From CAYVWB01 sp964455395 (GTDB lineage: Bacteria; Desulfobacterota; Desulfovibrionia; Desulfovibrionales; Desulfovibrionaceae): a stretch of DNA of 34,715 nucleotides. The translations under genes were made by a program, and so were the position numbers. Of the stretch, positions 7,428-15,253 are shown one piece after another. Positions within the stretch are counted from its first letter, which is position 1. Each line of letters opens with the position of its first letter. The stretch lies in contig CAYVWB010000047.1 of NCBI GenBank assembly GCA_964455395.1, positions 1 through 34,715 of the forward strand. The letters are read 5' to 3'. The notes beneath the pieces are model-generated. The model saw nothing but the letters and a program-made list of their open reading frames with translations, ran no database searches and was not told the origin of the DNA.

Positions 7428-7652
7428 ACCGCTGGAGGCAGGCTTCTTCTCTTTGGTCTTGGTGGCGTTGTCTTGGTGCTCGTGACCACTTTTGGCGTCA
7501 TCTTTGTTAGTGCCGACCGCACTATTCTTGCTGCCTCAACCGCTTCAGCCGCTGGCGGCGATGGCGTTGTCCGCAGACACGCCCAGCCCGCCGGCGAGCA
7601 GCCCCGTCAGGCAGAGGCCCGCCAGGGTCTTCTTGAGATGCTTCGAATCCAT
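7419..7652 (-). CDS. sbtA: Selenocysteine-containing RiPP precursor (SbtA-like), three in-frame UGA
   Basis: Reading through TGA as selenocysteine (U) gives 77 residues ending at TAG. The N-terminus MDSKHLKKTLAGLCLTGLLA is a leader-like segment. The core then has SGUSGUG at residues 34-40, a hydrophilic Lys/Asp/His-rich stretch, and SSGUG at the C-terminus (Sec36, Sec39, Sec76). The TGA codons lie at 7547-7545, 7538-7536 and 7427-7425. GGAG at 7659-7662, six bases from the ATG, is a good ribosome binding site. SECIS-like hairpins follow the second and third TGA at 11 and 12 nt. The maturase gene lies downstream on the same strand. This matches the SbtA (selenobiotic) precursor family as I recall it. 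The alternative, a 35-residue peptide ending at the first TGA, would leave unexplained the three Ser-Gly-TGA copies and the hairpins. Confidence 0.85.
7508..7538 (-). promoter_or_regulatory. First SECIS-like hairpin of sbtA
   Basis: Eleven nucleotides after the second in-frame TGA (7538-7536) a perfect 6-bp stem forms: UAGUGC (7524-7519) with GCACUA (7513-7508), closing a GGUCG loop. E. coli fdhF has the same 11-nt spacing from UGA to its upper SECIS helix and a GGUC-containing loop recognised by SelB. The first TGA (7547-7545) is 20 nt from the stem and may be served by the same hairpin. Confidence 0.7.
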
Positions 7653-7688
7653 GGTGTGCTCCATCACATGAAAGGATTGATGGATCAT

Positions 7689-7720
7689 GGCGACTCCATC
7701 GACCAATTCGATACGTCGCC
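7689..7720 (-). promoter_or_regulatory. Bipartite hairpin upstream of sbtA
   Basis: GGCGAC (7689-7694) pairs with GTCGCC (7715-7720), and inside it ATCGA (7698-7702) pairs with TCGAT (7708-7712). The element begins 37 bp upstream of the sbtA start codon in an unusually AT-rich stretch. It may be a structured 5' leader or a protein-binding palindrome. A weak TTGAAA-17 bp-TAGCGT promoter can be read just upstream on the minus strand. Confidence 0.4.
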
Positions 7721-7783
7721 ACTTTGTATGGGCACGCTATCAATGGACTCGACGAATTTCAATGCCTTTCCAAAATTTAATCG

Positions 7784-7806
7784 ATGTGTGTCTATGTCAC
7801 ACGCAT
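7784..7806. promoter_or_regulatory. Palindromic operator-like site upstream of sbtA
   Basis: GTGTG (7786-7790) and CACAC (7798-7802) form an inverted repeat across a 7-nt spacer in the AT-rich sbtA upstream region. It vaguely resembles a CRP/FNR-family half-site pair (the right half reads TCACA). Regulation is inference only. Confidence 0.25.
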
Positions 7807-7833
7807 GGAAATGTTCCTTTCGCGCACGAGAAA

Positions 7834-7885
7834 GCCCCCGCCGACCCTTGCTCGTGGCGCGTCGCGGCAGGATCGTGGCGGGGGC
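7834..7885 (-). terminator. Possible terminator after the YbjQ-like gene
   Basis: A perfect 9-bp inverted repeat, GCCCCCGCC (7834-7842) with GGCGGGGGC (7877-7885), lies 45 nt beyond the YbjQ-like stop on the minus strand. It is followed by TTTCTCG. The 34-nt loop can fold further. The stem plus short T run fit an intrinsic terminator that would separate the YbjQ-like gene from sbtA transcription. Confidence 0.4.
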
Positions 7886-7930
7886 GACACCCCGTGGGCC
7901 GGGGCGGGAGGCTTGCGCGGAAGCGACGTG

Positions 7931-8320
7931 TCAGGCGCTCTTGCGGACGCGTGCAGCCGGCTGTTGCTTGCCGGCAGGCTTCGTGAGGGCGCGCGGCTTG
8001 GCGAACTGCACGGCAGTGCCGTAGCAGGAGAAAAATTTGGAGCCGTCCGGGTGGAAGGCGACGTTTTCCTGATACCCGATGATGCCTTGGGCGCCTTTGT
8101 TCACAGCGCGGGTGGTCATCCCGAAGAAGGCGTCTTCGGAGTCGTAGCCACGACACGCGACGAGGCCGAGGACGCGCTCGATGTCCTTGCCTTCGATGGC
8201 TTCCGTGGTGACGACGGGGAATTTGCCGCTGGTGAAAAGCTCTTTGACGCGGATCATGGTTTCGTCATCATGCCTGTCGCGTCGCGCTTTCTTCTCCGAG
8301 TTGCCCATGAGAAACAGCAT
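7931..8320 (-). CDS. YbjQ/UPF0145-like small protein
   Basis: Encodes 129 residues from ATG 8320, fixed by an AGGAGG box six bases upstream; the longer in-frame extension has no such site. The central part (VVTTEAIEGKDIERVLGLV, then GMTTRAVNKGAQGIIGYQEN, then a closing strand SCYGTAVQF) follows the layout of the YbjQ/UPF0145 heavy-metal-binding-domain family: a TT-x-x-I/L-x-G opening, a GANAV-like turn, and a terminal G-T-A-V strand. YbjQ proteins form oligomeric rings; their cellular role is not firmly known. The basic Lys/Arg-rich C-terminal tail (KPAGKQQPAARVRKSA) is an extra. It is the next gene upstream of sbtA on the same strand but is separated by a likely terminator, so a functional link is unproven. 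Confidence 0.65.
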   Translation of the reverse strand: MLFLMGNSEKKARRDRHDDETMIRVKELFTSGKFPVVTTEAIEGKDIERVLGLVACRGYDSEDAFFGMTTRAVNKGAQGIIGYQENVAFHPDGSKFFSCYGTAVQFAKPRALTKPAGKQQPAARVRKSA

Positions 8321-8673
8321 GTGTCGCCTCCTGCTGAATGCGTTTGAAGTGGCTGGGTGAGTGGGGAGCCCTGGGGGCGGCGTCCGCACGCCGGGGTGAC
8401 TGCAAAGCGCAGGCCACTTGCTGATCTGGGCATATCCTCAACATTCATGACAGGTTACGCACCTTCGCCAGGTGTCAATTTTTCAACGGGAAAAAGAGCC
8501 GCGCGGCGGCTTGCCTCCGCTGCGCTTCCTGCGTATGGTGCAAGCCCTCCGCCGTACTCGCGGGCGCGCCCCTCGCGCTGTTCGGAGACCTGCGTAGTTT
8601 TTGATTTCGCCATCCATATAGACCAAGACCCGCCGCCCCGTCATGGCCCGGCTGCGGGGAAGGACAGCTTTGT
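8321..8673. other. Divergent intergenic region
   Basis: This 353-bp gap lies between the YbjQ-like gene (minus) and the giant activase gene (plus). On the minus strand TTGACA (8473-8478) is a perfect -35 box, but a -10 at the right distance is poor (TAACCT at 15 bp). It overlaps a perfect 5-bp inverted repeat CACCT-TCGCC-AGGTG (8460-8474) that could be an operator. The plus-strand side has a TATAGA at about 8620 without a clear partner. I see no gene in it. Confidence 0.45.
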
Positions 8674-11600
8674 ATGACCCACGTCATCGGTTTGGACGCC
8701 GGTTCCGTGAGCGTGAAAGCCGCCGTGCTCGACGCTGACGGCGCCATCGTGGAGACCCGTTACCACCGCCACTACGGTCGCCCCCTGGACAAGACGCTGG
8801 AGATCCTGCCTGCGCTGATGGCGCGCTATCCCGGCGCCGGGTTCGCCTGCACGGGAACCTCCGCCAAGTACGTGGCGCAGCGCCTGGGGTTGCCCCACGT
8901 CAACGAATTGGTGGCGCATGTGGCCGCCACCCTGCGGCTCTACCCGGACGTGCGCACCATAGTGGAAATGGGTGGCGAAGACTCCAAGTGCATCTTCATC
9001 CAGGACGGCGCCATCGAGGACTTCTCCATGAACTCCGTCTGCGCCGCCGGCACAGGCAGCTTCCTGGACCAGCAAGCCGAGCGCTTGCAGCTCAGCATCG
9101 AGGAGCTCTCCGAACTCTCCCAGACGTACCTGGAAAGCCGCGAAGCCGGGGGCGCTCCGCCACGCATCGCGGGTCGGTGTTCGGTCTTCGCCAAATCGGA
9201 CATGATCCACCTCCAGCAGATCGCCACCCCCGTGGAAGCGCTGGTGGCGGGGCTGTGCTACTCCGTGGCGCGCAACTTCCAGGGCTCCATCCTGCGCAAC
9301 CGCAAGCTCAAGCCCCGCGTGGCCTTCATGGGCGGCGTGGCCTTGAACAAAGGCATGGTGACGGCCTTCCGCGACGTGCTGAACGTCGACGACTTGCTCA
9401 TACCGGAACACGTGACGGCCATGGGCGCCATCGGCGCCGCGCTGAAAGGCATGGAGGAAAGCCTCGCCACGACGCCCAGCGCGGAAGCCATCGCCCGCTT
9501 GCGCGACGGCGACGCCGAGGAGCGCGCCGGTCGGGGGCTCAAGCCTCTGGTGCAGGAAGGCGACCGCTTCGCCGAGCGGCATCTCTCCGAGGAAGCCCGC
9601 GCCCGCATCGAAAAGATGCGCGCTCTGGAGCAGGCTGATGGCGAACGCGGCCCCGTGGCGGCTTATCTGGGCATCGACATCGGCTCCATCTCCACCTGTC
9701 TTGCGTTGGTTGACGACCAAGGCGAACTATTGGCCAAGCGCTACCTGCGCACGGCAGGTCGTCCCATCGAAGCCGTCCGTCAGGGATTGCGGGAAATGGA
9801 GCAGGAGCTTGCAGCCATGAAGGCCCCCGTGGACATCCGCGGGGTTGGCGCCACGGGCTCGGGTCGCTACATGATCGCGGACTACATCGGCGCGGATGTG
9901 GTGAAGAACGAGATCACCGCGCAAGCCATGGGCGCCGTGCACATGGACCCCGAAGTGGACACCATCTTCGAGATTGGCGGACAGGACTCCAAATATATCC
10001 AGCTCAAGGACGGCGTCATCGTCGACTTCGAGATGAACAAAGCCTGCGCCGCCGGCACCGGCAGCTTCCTGGAGGAGCAAGCCGAGAAGCTGGAAATCTC
10101 CGTGAAAGGCGAGTTCGCGGAGCTCGCTCTCGGCGCGGATTCCCCGTGCCGACTCGGCGAACGCTGCACCGTCTTCATGGAGAACTCCCTGCGCAGCTCC
10201 CTGCAGCAAGGCGCCGGCAAGGACGACCTGCTGGCGGGGCTGGCCTACTCCATCGTGGAGAACTACATCAACCGCGTGGTCTCCGGGCGGCCCATCGGCA
10301 AGAACGTCTTTTTCCAGGGGGGCACCGCCTTCAACAAGGCCGTGGTCGCAGCGTTCGAGAAGTTCCTGGACCTGGAGCTCACCGTGCCGCCTCACCATGA
10401 CAACACGGGGGCCATCGGCATGGCGCTCATTGCGCGCGACGAAATCCACGCGCAGGACGCTGAAACCGCCAAAACCGCAGAAGCAACCGCCACGCGGTTC
10501 AAAGGCCTCGCCGTGGCTGAGAAGGAGTACGCGCAGTCCTCCTTCGAATGCAAAGGCTGCGACAACCTCTGCGAGATAAACCGCATCCGCATCGAAGGCG
10601 AAGACGGCTTCCTCTTCTACGGCGGGCGATGCGAGAAGTACGACATCCGCCGCAGCGCAGGCAAAGCCATTCCGGACCTCTTCACCTTCCGCAGCGACGC
10701 TCTGGAAGCAGACCACCTCGCCTACCAGGAAGCGCACAAACGCGTGGGCCTGCCCGCGCCTCGCGGCGTGGTGGCCATGCCGCGCGTCTTCTTCTTCCAC
10801 GACTTCCTGCCCTACTTCTCCACCCTGTTGTGGGAACTGGGCTACGAGGTCAAGGTTTCCCCGCACACGGGGCCCAAAGTGGTGGGTCTGGGCGTGAAAG
10901 CCACCCTGGCGGACACCTGCTACCCCATCAAGGCGGCCTTGGGACACGTGGTCTCCCTGGTGGAGGAAGGCGTTCAAACCATCTTCCTGCCCAGCTTCAC
11001 CAACATGGCGGAGCCCGACGACCCCTACACCTACGGCCACGCCTGCCCGCTCACCCAGTCTTTCCCTTATCAGGTGCGTGCGGCCTTGCGCGAAACCGTG
11101 GGTGAAGCCGCCGCCCAAGGCGTGGTCACGCCGGTGGTCCGTCACAAACACGGCGAGCGCCACCTCTACGAAGAACTCCTCCGCGCGATGGAGCCGCTTG
11201 GCGTGCGTCCCGTGGAGCTGCAGAAGGCCATGAAGAAAGCTCAGGCCGCGCAGGACCGCTTCAAGGCCATCATCCAGGCCAAGGGTCGCGAAGTTCTCGC
11301 CCGCACGGCGGAGGAAGCCGCCGCTGGCCGCCGCCACCTGGTCATCGTAGGGCGCCCCTACAACGCCTTCGACATGGGCATGAACCTGGAGATTCCCAAG
11401 AAGCTCGCCACGCTGAACGTGCAAGCCATCCCCATGGACTTCCTGCCGGATACGGACATCCACGAGGACTGGCCCGACATGTACTGGCGCAGCGGACAGC
11501 GCATCCTCAAGGCCTCGCGGCAAATCCGCAAGAACGAACACCTCCACGCGCTCTTCATCGGCAACTTCTCCTGCGGCCCGGACTCCTTCATCCAGCCCTT

Positions 11601-13014
11601 CTTCGACAAGGAGATGGCCGGCAAGCCGTATCTCCACATCGAGATCGACGAACATTCGGCGGACGCCGGCGTCATCACCCGCTGCGAAGCTTTCCTGGAC
11701 AGCCTGGAGATGCAAGCCCGCCTGGACGCCTTGCGCGACGCGAGTCTGCCGACCAAACGCACCCTGGACGCCGCCGGCGCCCGCCGCGTGGCGGAGTCCG
11801 GCCGCATGCGCACCGTCTACATCCCCCGCATGTGCGACCACGCCCTCGCGCTGCAAGCCGCTTTCCAGTACTGCGGCATGGACGCCGAAGTGCTCCCGGA
11901 GCCGGACGAACAATCCATCGCCCTGGGCCGCAAGTTCGTCACCGGCAAGGAGTGCTACCCCTTCGCTCTCACCACGGGGGACATCCTCACCCGTGCTTTC
12001 GCCAGCGACTTCCGCCGCGACAAGTCCGCCTTCCTCATGTGGGGCGGCACGGGTCCCTGTCGCTTCGGACAGTACAACATCATGCAGCAGCTCATCCTGG
12101 AGAAAGCCGGCTTCGAGGACGTGCCGCTCTTCTCCCCCGTGCAGGACGACAGCCTGTACAACGAGCTGGGCAGCGTAGGCAAAGACTTCTCCCGCCGGTG
12201 CTGGGAAGGTCTGGTGTTGATGGACCTCTTCACCAAGATCCACCTCGCCACCCGGCCCTACGAGAAAGTCCCCGGCTCCGCAGACGAACTGCACACGCAC
12301 ATCATGAGCTGGGTGGTGGGCGCCATGAAAGCGGAGAAACCGGACTTCCAGGGCTTGATGGCGCGCATCGGCCGGGAGTTCGATGACCTGCGCGACAAGT
12401 CCCTGCCGCGACGCCCCGTCATCGGCGTGCTGGGCGAGATCTACGTACGCTCCAACCGCTTCGCCAACGAAGAACTGGTGCGCAAGATCGAAGACCTGGG
12501 CGGCGAAGTGTGGCTCACCCCCATCGACGAATGGGTGCTCTACCTGAACTGGTGCGCGCAAGACGACGCGCGCCGCACCCGCGAGTTCCTCAAGCTCGCC
12601 AAGCTCACGCTGAAGGACTTCTTCCAGCGCAAGCTCGGCAAGGACATCGAGCGGCAAGTCGCCCACCTCTCCCCGCACATCCACGAACCGGACATCCGTG
12701 TGGTGCTGGACTACGCCATGCCCTACCTGCACCACTCCTTCCGCGGGGAGGCCGTGCTCTCCGTGGGCAAGTCCATCGACATGATCCAGCGCAACGCCGC
12801 CGGCGTGGTCAACGCCATCCCCTTCGGCTGCATGCCGGGCAGCGTCGTCACGGGCATCCTGCGGACCATCGCCACCGCCACCGGCGCACCAGCCATCTCC
12901 ATTCCCTACGACGGCGCCGGCGCATCCACCATGGAGCTTCAGCTGGAGGCCTTCATGGACCAGGCCACAGCCCGTCACGAACGGCTCAAGCGGGAAGGCG
13001 CCCTCGCCTGGTGA
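8674..13014 (+). CDS. Giant tandem acyl-CoA dehydratase activase-type protein
   Basis: Encodes 1446 residues. Two complete ASKHA-fold BcrAD/BadFG (HgdC-type) domains sit in tandem. The first starts with GLDAGSVSVKAAVLD and has cluster cysteines Cys123 (VCAAGTGSF) and Cys169. The second starts near residue 333 with GIDIGSISTCLALVD and has Cys458 (ACAAGTGSF) and Cys498. A cysteine motif follows (Cys626, Cys629, Cys633, Cys653), then a DUF2229-like and HgdB-like region to the end. In the founding family a homodimer uses ATP to inject an electron, through a shared [4Fe-4S] cluster, into a 2-hydroxyacyl-CoA dehydratase. Here both half-sites are in one chain, with an acceptor-like domain fused on. 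Such proteins are widespread in anaerobes, but their substrate is unknown. The start is supported by GGGGAAGGA at 8656-8664. It is a single-gene unit ended by the hairpin at 13073. Confidence 0.9.
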   Translation: MTHVIGLDAGSVSVKAAVLDADGAIVETRYHRHYGRPLDKTLEILPALMARYPGAGFACTGTSAKYVAQRLGLPHVNELVAHVAATLRLYPDVRTIVEMGGEDSKCIFIQDGAIEDFSMNSVCAAGTGSFLDQQAERLQLSIEELSELSQTYLESREAGGAPPRIAGRCSVFAKSDMIHLQQIATPVEALVAGLCYSVARNFQGSILRNRKLKPRVAFMGGVALNKGMVTAFRDVLNVDDLLIPEHVTAMGAIGAALKGMEESLATTPSAEAIARLRDGDAEERAGRGLKPLVQEGDRFAERHLSEEARARIEKMRALEQADGERGPVAAYLGIDIGSISTCLALVDDQGELLAKRYLRTAGRPIEAVRQGLREMEQELAAMKAPVDIRGVGATGSGRYMIADYIGADVVKNEITAQAMGAVHMDPEVDTIFEIGGQDSKYIQLKDGVIVDFEMNKACAAGTGSFLEEQAEKLEISVKGEFAELALGADSPCRLGERCTVFMENSLRSSLQQGAGKDDLLAGLAYSIVENYINRVVSGRPIGKNVFFQGGTAFNKAVVAAFEKFLDLELTVPPHHDNTGAIGMALIARDEIHAQDAETAKTAEATATRFKGLAVAEKEYAQSSFECKGCDNLCEINRIRIEGEDGFLFYGGRCEKYDIRRSAGKAIPDLFTFRSDALEADHLAYQEAHKRVGLPAPRGVVAMPRVFFFHDFLPYFSTLLWELGYEVKVSPHTGPKVVGLGVKATLADTCYPIKAALGHVVSLVEEGVQTIFLPSFTNMAEPDDPYTYGHACPLTQSFPYQVRAALRETVGEAAAQGVVTPVVRHKHGERHLYEELLRAMEPLGVRPVELQKAMKKAQAAQDRFKAIIQAKGREVLARTAEEAAAGRRHLVIVGRPYNAFDMGMNLEIPKKLATLNVQAIPMDFLPDTDIHEDWPDMYWRSGQRILKASRQIRKNEHLHALFIGNFSCGPDSFIQPFFDKEMAGKPYLHIEIDEHSADAGVITRCEAFLDSLEMQARLDALRDASLPTKRTLDAAGARRVAESGRMRTVYIPRMCDHALALQAAFQYCGMDAEVLPEPDEQSIALGRKFVTGKECYPFALTTGDILTRAFASDFRRDKSAFLMWGGTGPCRFGQYNIMQQLILEKAGFEDVPLFSPVQDDSLYNELGSVGKDFSRRCWEGLVLMDLFTKIHLATRPYEKVPGSADELHTHIMSWVVGAMKAEKPDFQGLMARIGREFDDLRDKSLPRRPVIGVLGEIYVRSNRFANEELVRKIEDLGGEVWLTPIDEWVLYLNWCAQDDARRTREFLKLAKLTLKDFFQRKLGKDIERQVAHLSPHIHEPDIRVVLDYAMPYLHHSFRGEAVLSVGKSIDMIQRNAAGVVNAIPFGCMPGSVVTGILRTIATATGAPAISIPYDGAGASTMELQLEAFMDQATARHERLKREGALAW

Positions 13015-13072
13015 CGCCACACGCCACGCCACGTCAAGGCGCGGGGGCTTCGCCCCTGGACGCAACATAAGC

Positions 13073-13112
13073 AAGGCCCGACGTCTCCCCAGGAGGAGGC
13101 GCCGGGCCTTTG
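13073..13112 (+). terminator. Intrinsic terminator of the activase gene
   Basis: AAGGCCCG (13073-13080) pairs with CGGGCCTT (13103-13110). Additional pairing of GTCTCC with GGAGGA lies inside, and TTTG follows. It sits about 60 nt after the activase stop and is the clearest terminator-like hairpin in the window. The flanking A residues allow weaker bidirectional action on the minus-strand gene ending at 13265. Confidence 0.7.
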
Positions 13113-13264
13113 TCGTACTGCGGAAAACACCGCAGCGACTCGGGCGTCACGTCACACGGCGCGCCGCATGCGCGCCATGCGCCAGAAAAACCGGCCGGGG
13201 CATTCCGGGCAGTGCGCTACGGGAGAGCGGAGCGTGAACGCCGCAGCGGCGCCGGGAAGCCTCT

Positions 13265-14215
13265 TCAAAAGCGCGGCAGGTTCACCTTCTGCGGATAGAC
13301 GTTGTCGTCTTCGATGGTGGCGGGCAAAGCGTTGAGCGTCGCCGTCAGCGGCCGCATGATGGCGTCGTCCCATGGCAGTATTTCGTAGACCTCGCCTGCA
13401 TTGGCGACAGGCATGGCCGTAACGGCGCCGCTTTCCTCATGCAGATCGAACAACGCGAGAGACGAGGTATTGCGATGCCGGATGGTGCTGCCGCCCAGAA
13501 ACCATCCGTGTTCGTGACGCAAGGCGCCGCGGAGGAAATGTTCCGATGTGACGTCCCAGCGATGCGACTCCCGCAACTGGCCGCGTGCGTCCTCCTCCAG
13601 GGCGATGAAAGAGCCTTCCATGGAGGAACAACAGTAAAGTCGGCCTGCATGCGGCTTCAGGGAATGCGGACAATGGAGACCGCTGGCCACCACCTTGGCC
13701 GTTGTCGTATCCCTGATCTGTTGCAGGAAGAGAATGAGGCCGTAGCCGCCCAGCTTCCACAGCGCTCTATGTCGTTTCAGATGATGGAAGGGGCCGAAGT
13801 GAAAGCAGCTGGCGAGGTAGCCACCTTTCCAGGGGGTGAAGTCGTTGAGGTGGATGGCGTCTTCCGGCCGTTGCTCCCAGCCTTGAAGCGGGTCCAACCG
13901 TTCCAACCGTCCTGTCTCGGGACTCTTGAAGAGGAGCACGGAGTTGCCCGTGTCCACCACGCCGATGCGTTCCCCCACGCTATGCACGCTGTGGACGAGA
14001 TTATCGTGAGGACCGGGGAGAATACGCTCCTTGACGCCCCCCGGAGCGACCTCCACGATGGCGTTGTCGGAGCCGAGCACCAACGCGTCGCCATGATAAC
14101 ACAGGCCGCAGACGGGCAGGACGTTGGCCGGCAGATACCAAAAGCTCTGTTGCGTCTCCGTATCATACCCGATAAGCGAAACAAGCGAGTTCACGCAGGC
14201 CAGCAACAGTTTCAT
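13265..14215 (-). CDS. Beta-propeller-like protein of unknown function
   Basis: Encodes 316 residues from MKLLLACVNSLVSLIGYDTE. Repeated strand-rich blocks of about 45 residues (GDALVLGSDNAIVEVAPGG; GERIGVVDTGNSVLLFKSPE; GRLYCCSSMEGSFIALEED; GWFLGGSTIRHRNTSSLALF) suggest a beta-propeller of the WD40/SMP-30 type. HLNDFTPWKGGYLASCFHFG and LHCPHSLKPHAGRLY, with their Asn-Asp and Pro-His-Ser motifs, recall propellers of the DUF4915/TIGR03032 type, but I am not sure of the family. There is no clear signal peptide, although the N-terminus is hydrophobic. It is transcribed toward the activase terminator. No operon partner is obvious: the next minus-strand gene is 195 bp upstream. Confidence 0.7.
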   Translation of the reverse strand: MKLLLACVNSLVSLIGYDTETQQSFWYLPANVLPVCGLCYHGDALVLGSDNAIVEVAPGGVKERILPGPHDNLVHSVHSVGERIGVVDTGNSVLLFKSPETGRLERLDPLQGWEQRPEDAIHLNDFTPWKGGYLASCFHFGPFHHLKRHRALWKLGGYGLILFLQQIRDTTTAKVVASGLHCPHSLKPHAGRLYCCSSMEGSFIALEEDARGQLRESHRWDVTSEHFLRGALRHEHGWFLGGSTIRHRNTSSLALFDLHEESGAVTAMPVANAGEVYEILPWDDAIMRPLTATLNALPATIEDDNVYPQKVNLPRF

Positions 14216-14410
14216 GGCGTATCCTTGCAGCCTGACGCAATGCGTGTTGCATTACGCCGCAGTGTTCGAGGCGTCGTGCGCATGGCGCAGCCTACGACAC
14301 CGCCGCGCGTTGCGCAACTCGCTCCGGCTGCGCGAAGGAGCTGGCGTCCCGAGGCGCTGTCCTGCATGACGATTCGCCTGATGCGGCGACGCAAGGCCTG
14401 GTTCGCCGAC

Positions 14411-14875
14411 TCACGCCACCGGCTGACGACAGAGGGCCGCCCAACCGTCCAGACGCTGGCGCAGCGCCGCGGCGTCCTCGAAGCGACACGCCTCGGCTTT
14501 TGCGCAGGGCGGCGCCTTGATCTTGTATTCGCCGCGCTTGTCTCGTGGCCAGCAGCCTGCGCGGATGGCGGCTTCCACGCTCACCCGGGGCAGAGCCCAG
14601 CCGGAGACGGGGCTATCGAAGAGGAGCAGGGCGTAGGCCTCCGCTGCGAAGAGCTCCAGCGCGCGCGGCTTCACGCCCCAGAACGGCGTGGCGATGCGGC
14701 TGGTGCGCACCACGCACCAGAGTCGGCGACGGTAGAGCCAGGCGCCGCCCGGTCCCAGTCGCTCCAGACGCACGGGGCCGCCGTCCATGGCGGGACGACG
14801 GTACAAGGCTCGCGGGACGAGACCTTCCACGGTGGGGCGCAGCCTGCCTGCGGCCAAGGGGGGTGCGGCGATCAT
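14411..14875 (-). CDS. Unknown protein
   Basis: Encodes 154 residues from ATG 14875 (MIAAPPLAAGRLRP); a TTG two codons upstream is an alternative. I do not recognise the family. It is rich in Trp, Arg and Cys, with a patterned middle (WLYRRRLWCVVRTSRIATPF, WGVKPRALELFAAEAYALLL) that looks like a compact alpha/beta domain, and a C-terminal segment with two Cys around KAPPCAKAEACRFED that could bind metal. No signal peptide or membrane span is visible. The frame is clean and has coding-like codon bias. No clear ribosome binding site precedes it. Confidence 0.5.
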   Translation of the reverse strand: MIAAPPLAAGRLRPTVEGLVPRALYRRPAMDGGPVRLERLGPGGAWLYRRRLWCVVRTSRIATPFWGVKPRALELFAAEAYALLLFDSPVSGWALPRVSVEAAIRAGCWPRDKRGEYKIKAPPCAKAEACRFEDAAALRQRLDGWAALCRQPVA

Positions 14876-15037
14876 ACCCAAAGCTATGTCTGCGTGGCGA
14901 TACAGTCAAGACGCGTGCGCGGGAGACGGCGGCCATGCGTTCCTGCTCGGATTCCGGCCGGGACGCGTAGCGCCACGGCGGCACACATGGGGATCGCACG
15001 CCCGTCGCCCGTGCGCGTTGCATGCGTCTTGAGCGTT

Positions 15038-15253
15038 TCAGGAGTCGTCGGCGTCGTCGGCGTCTTCGGACTCGATGCACTCCTCCGGGCAATAGTTGCA
15101 GAGTTCGCGGGCCAAGTCTTCCTCCACGCACTCCTGCTTCTGGGTCACCATGCCCGTGTCCGGGTCCACCTCGAAGCAGTCGGGCGCGAGGGAGACGCAC
15201 GCTTCGCAGAGGGAGCACCCCGCCGGGCTGAAGAGAATCCGTTTCCTGGCCAC
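15038..15253 (-). CDS. Monocluster [4Fe-4S] ferredoxin
   Basis: Encodes 71 residues starting at GTG 15253 (read VARKRILFSPAGC). AGGAG six bases upstream supports this start; no ATG in frame does. The pattern Cys13-x2-Cys16-x2-Cys19 with the distant Cys55-Pro56 binds one [4Fe-4S] cluster, as in Desulfovibrio africanus ferredoxin I (CIACESCVEIAP...CPVQCI), which this closely parallels (CSLCEACVSLAP...CPEECI). It is a small cytoplasmic low-potential electron carrier. Additional Cys26, Cys42, Cys52 and Cys59 are present; Cys59 replaces the second-cluster site of larger ferredoxins. The acidic tail (ESEDADDADDS) is typical of soluble ferredoxins. It is divergent from the permease gene at 15518. 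Confidence 0.9.
   Translation of the reverse strand: MARKRILFSPAGCSLCEACVSLAPDCFEVDPDTGMVTQKQECVEEDLARELCNYCPEECIESEDADDADDS

Noticed and set aside
7522..7743. 73-residue minus-strand open frame overlapping sbtA
   Set aside because: It runs in another frame, lacks a ribosome binding site and has random-looking composition; the UGA-containing frame has repeats, a ribosome binding site and SECIS hairpins.
7931..7933. TGA stop of the YbjQ-like gene as another Sec codon
   Set aside because: The frame beyond gives no conserved extension, and no SECIS-like hairpin lies at 11-12 nt; it is treated as an ordinary stop.
9727..13074. Very long (1115-codon) minus-strand open frame opposite the activase gene
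   Set aside because: High-GC genes generate long antisense frames. This one has no domain, and the plus frame has a complete recognised protein.
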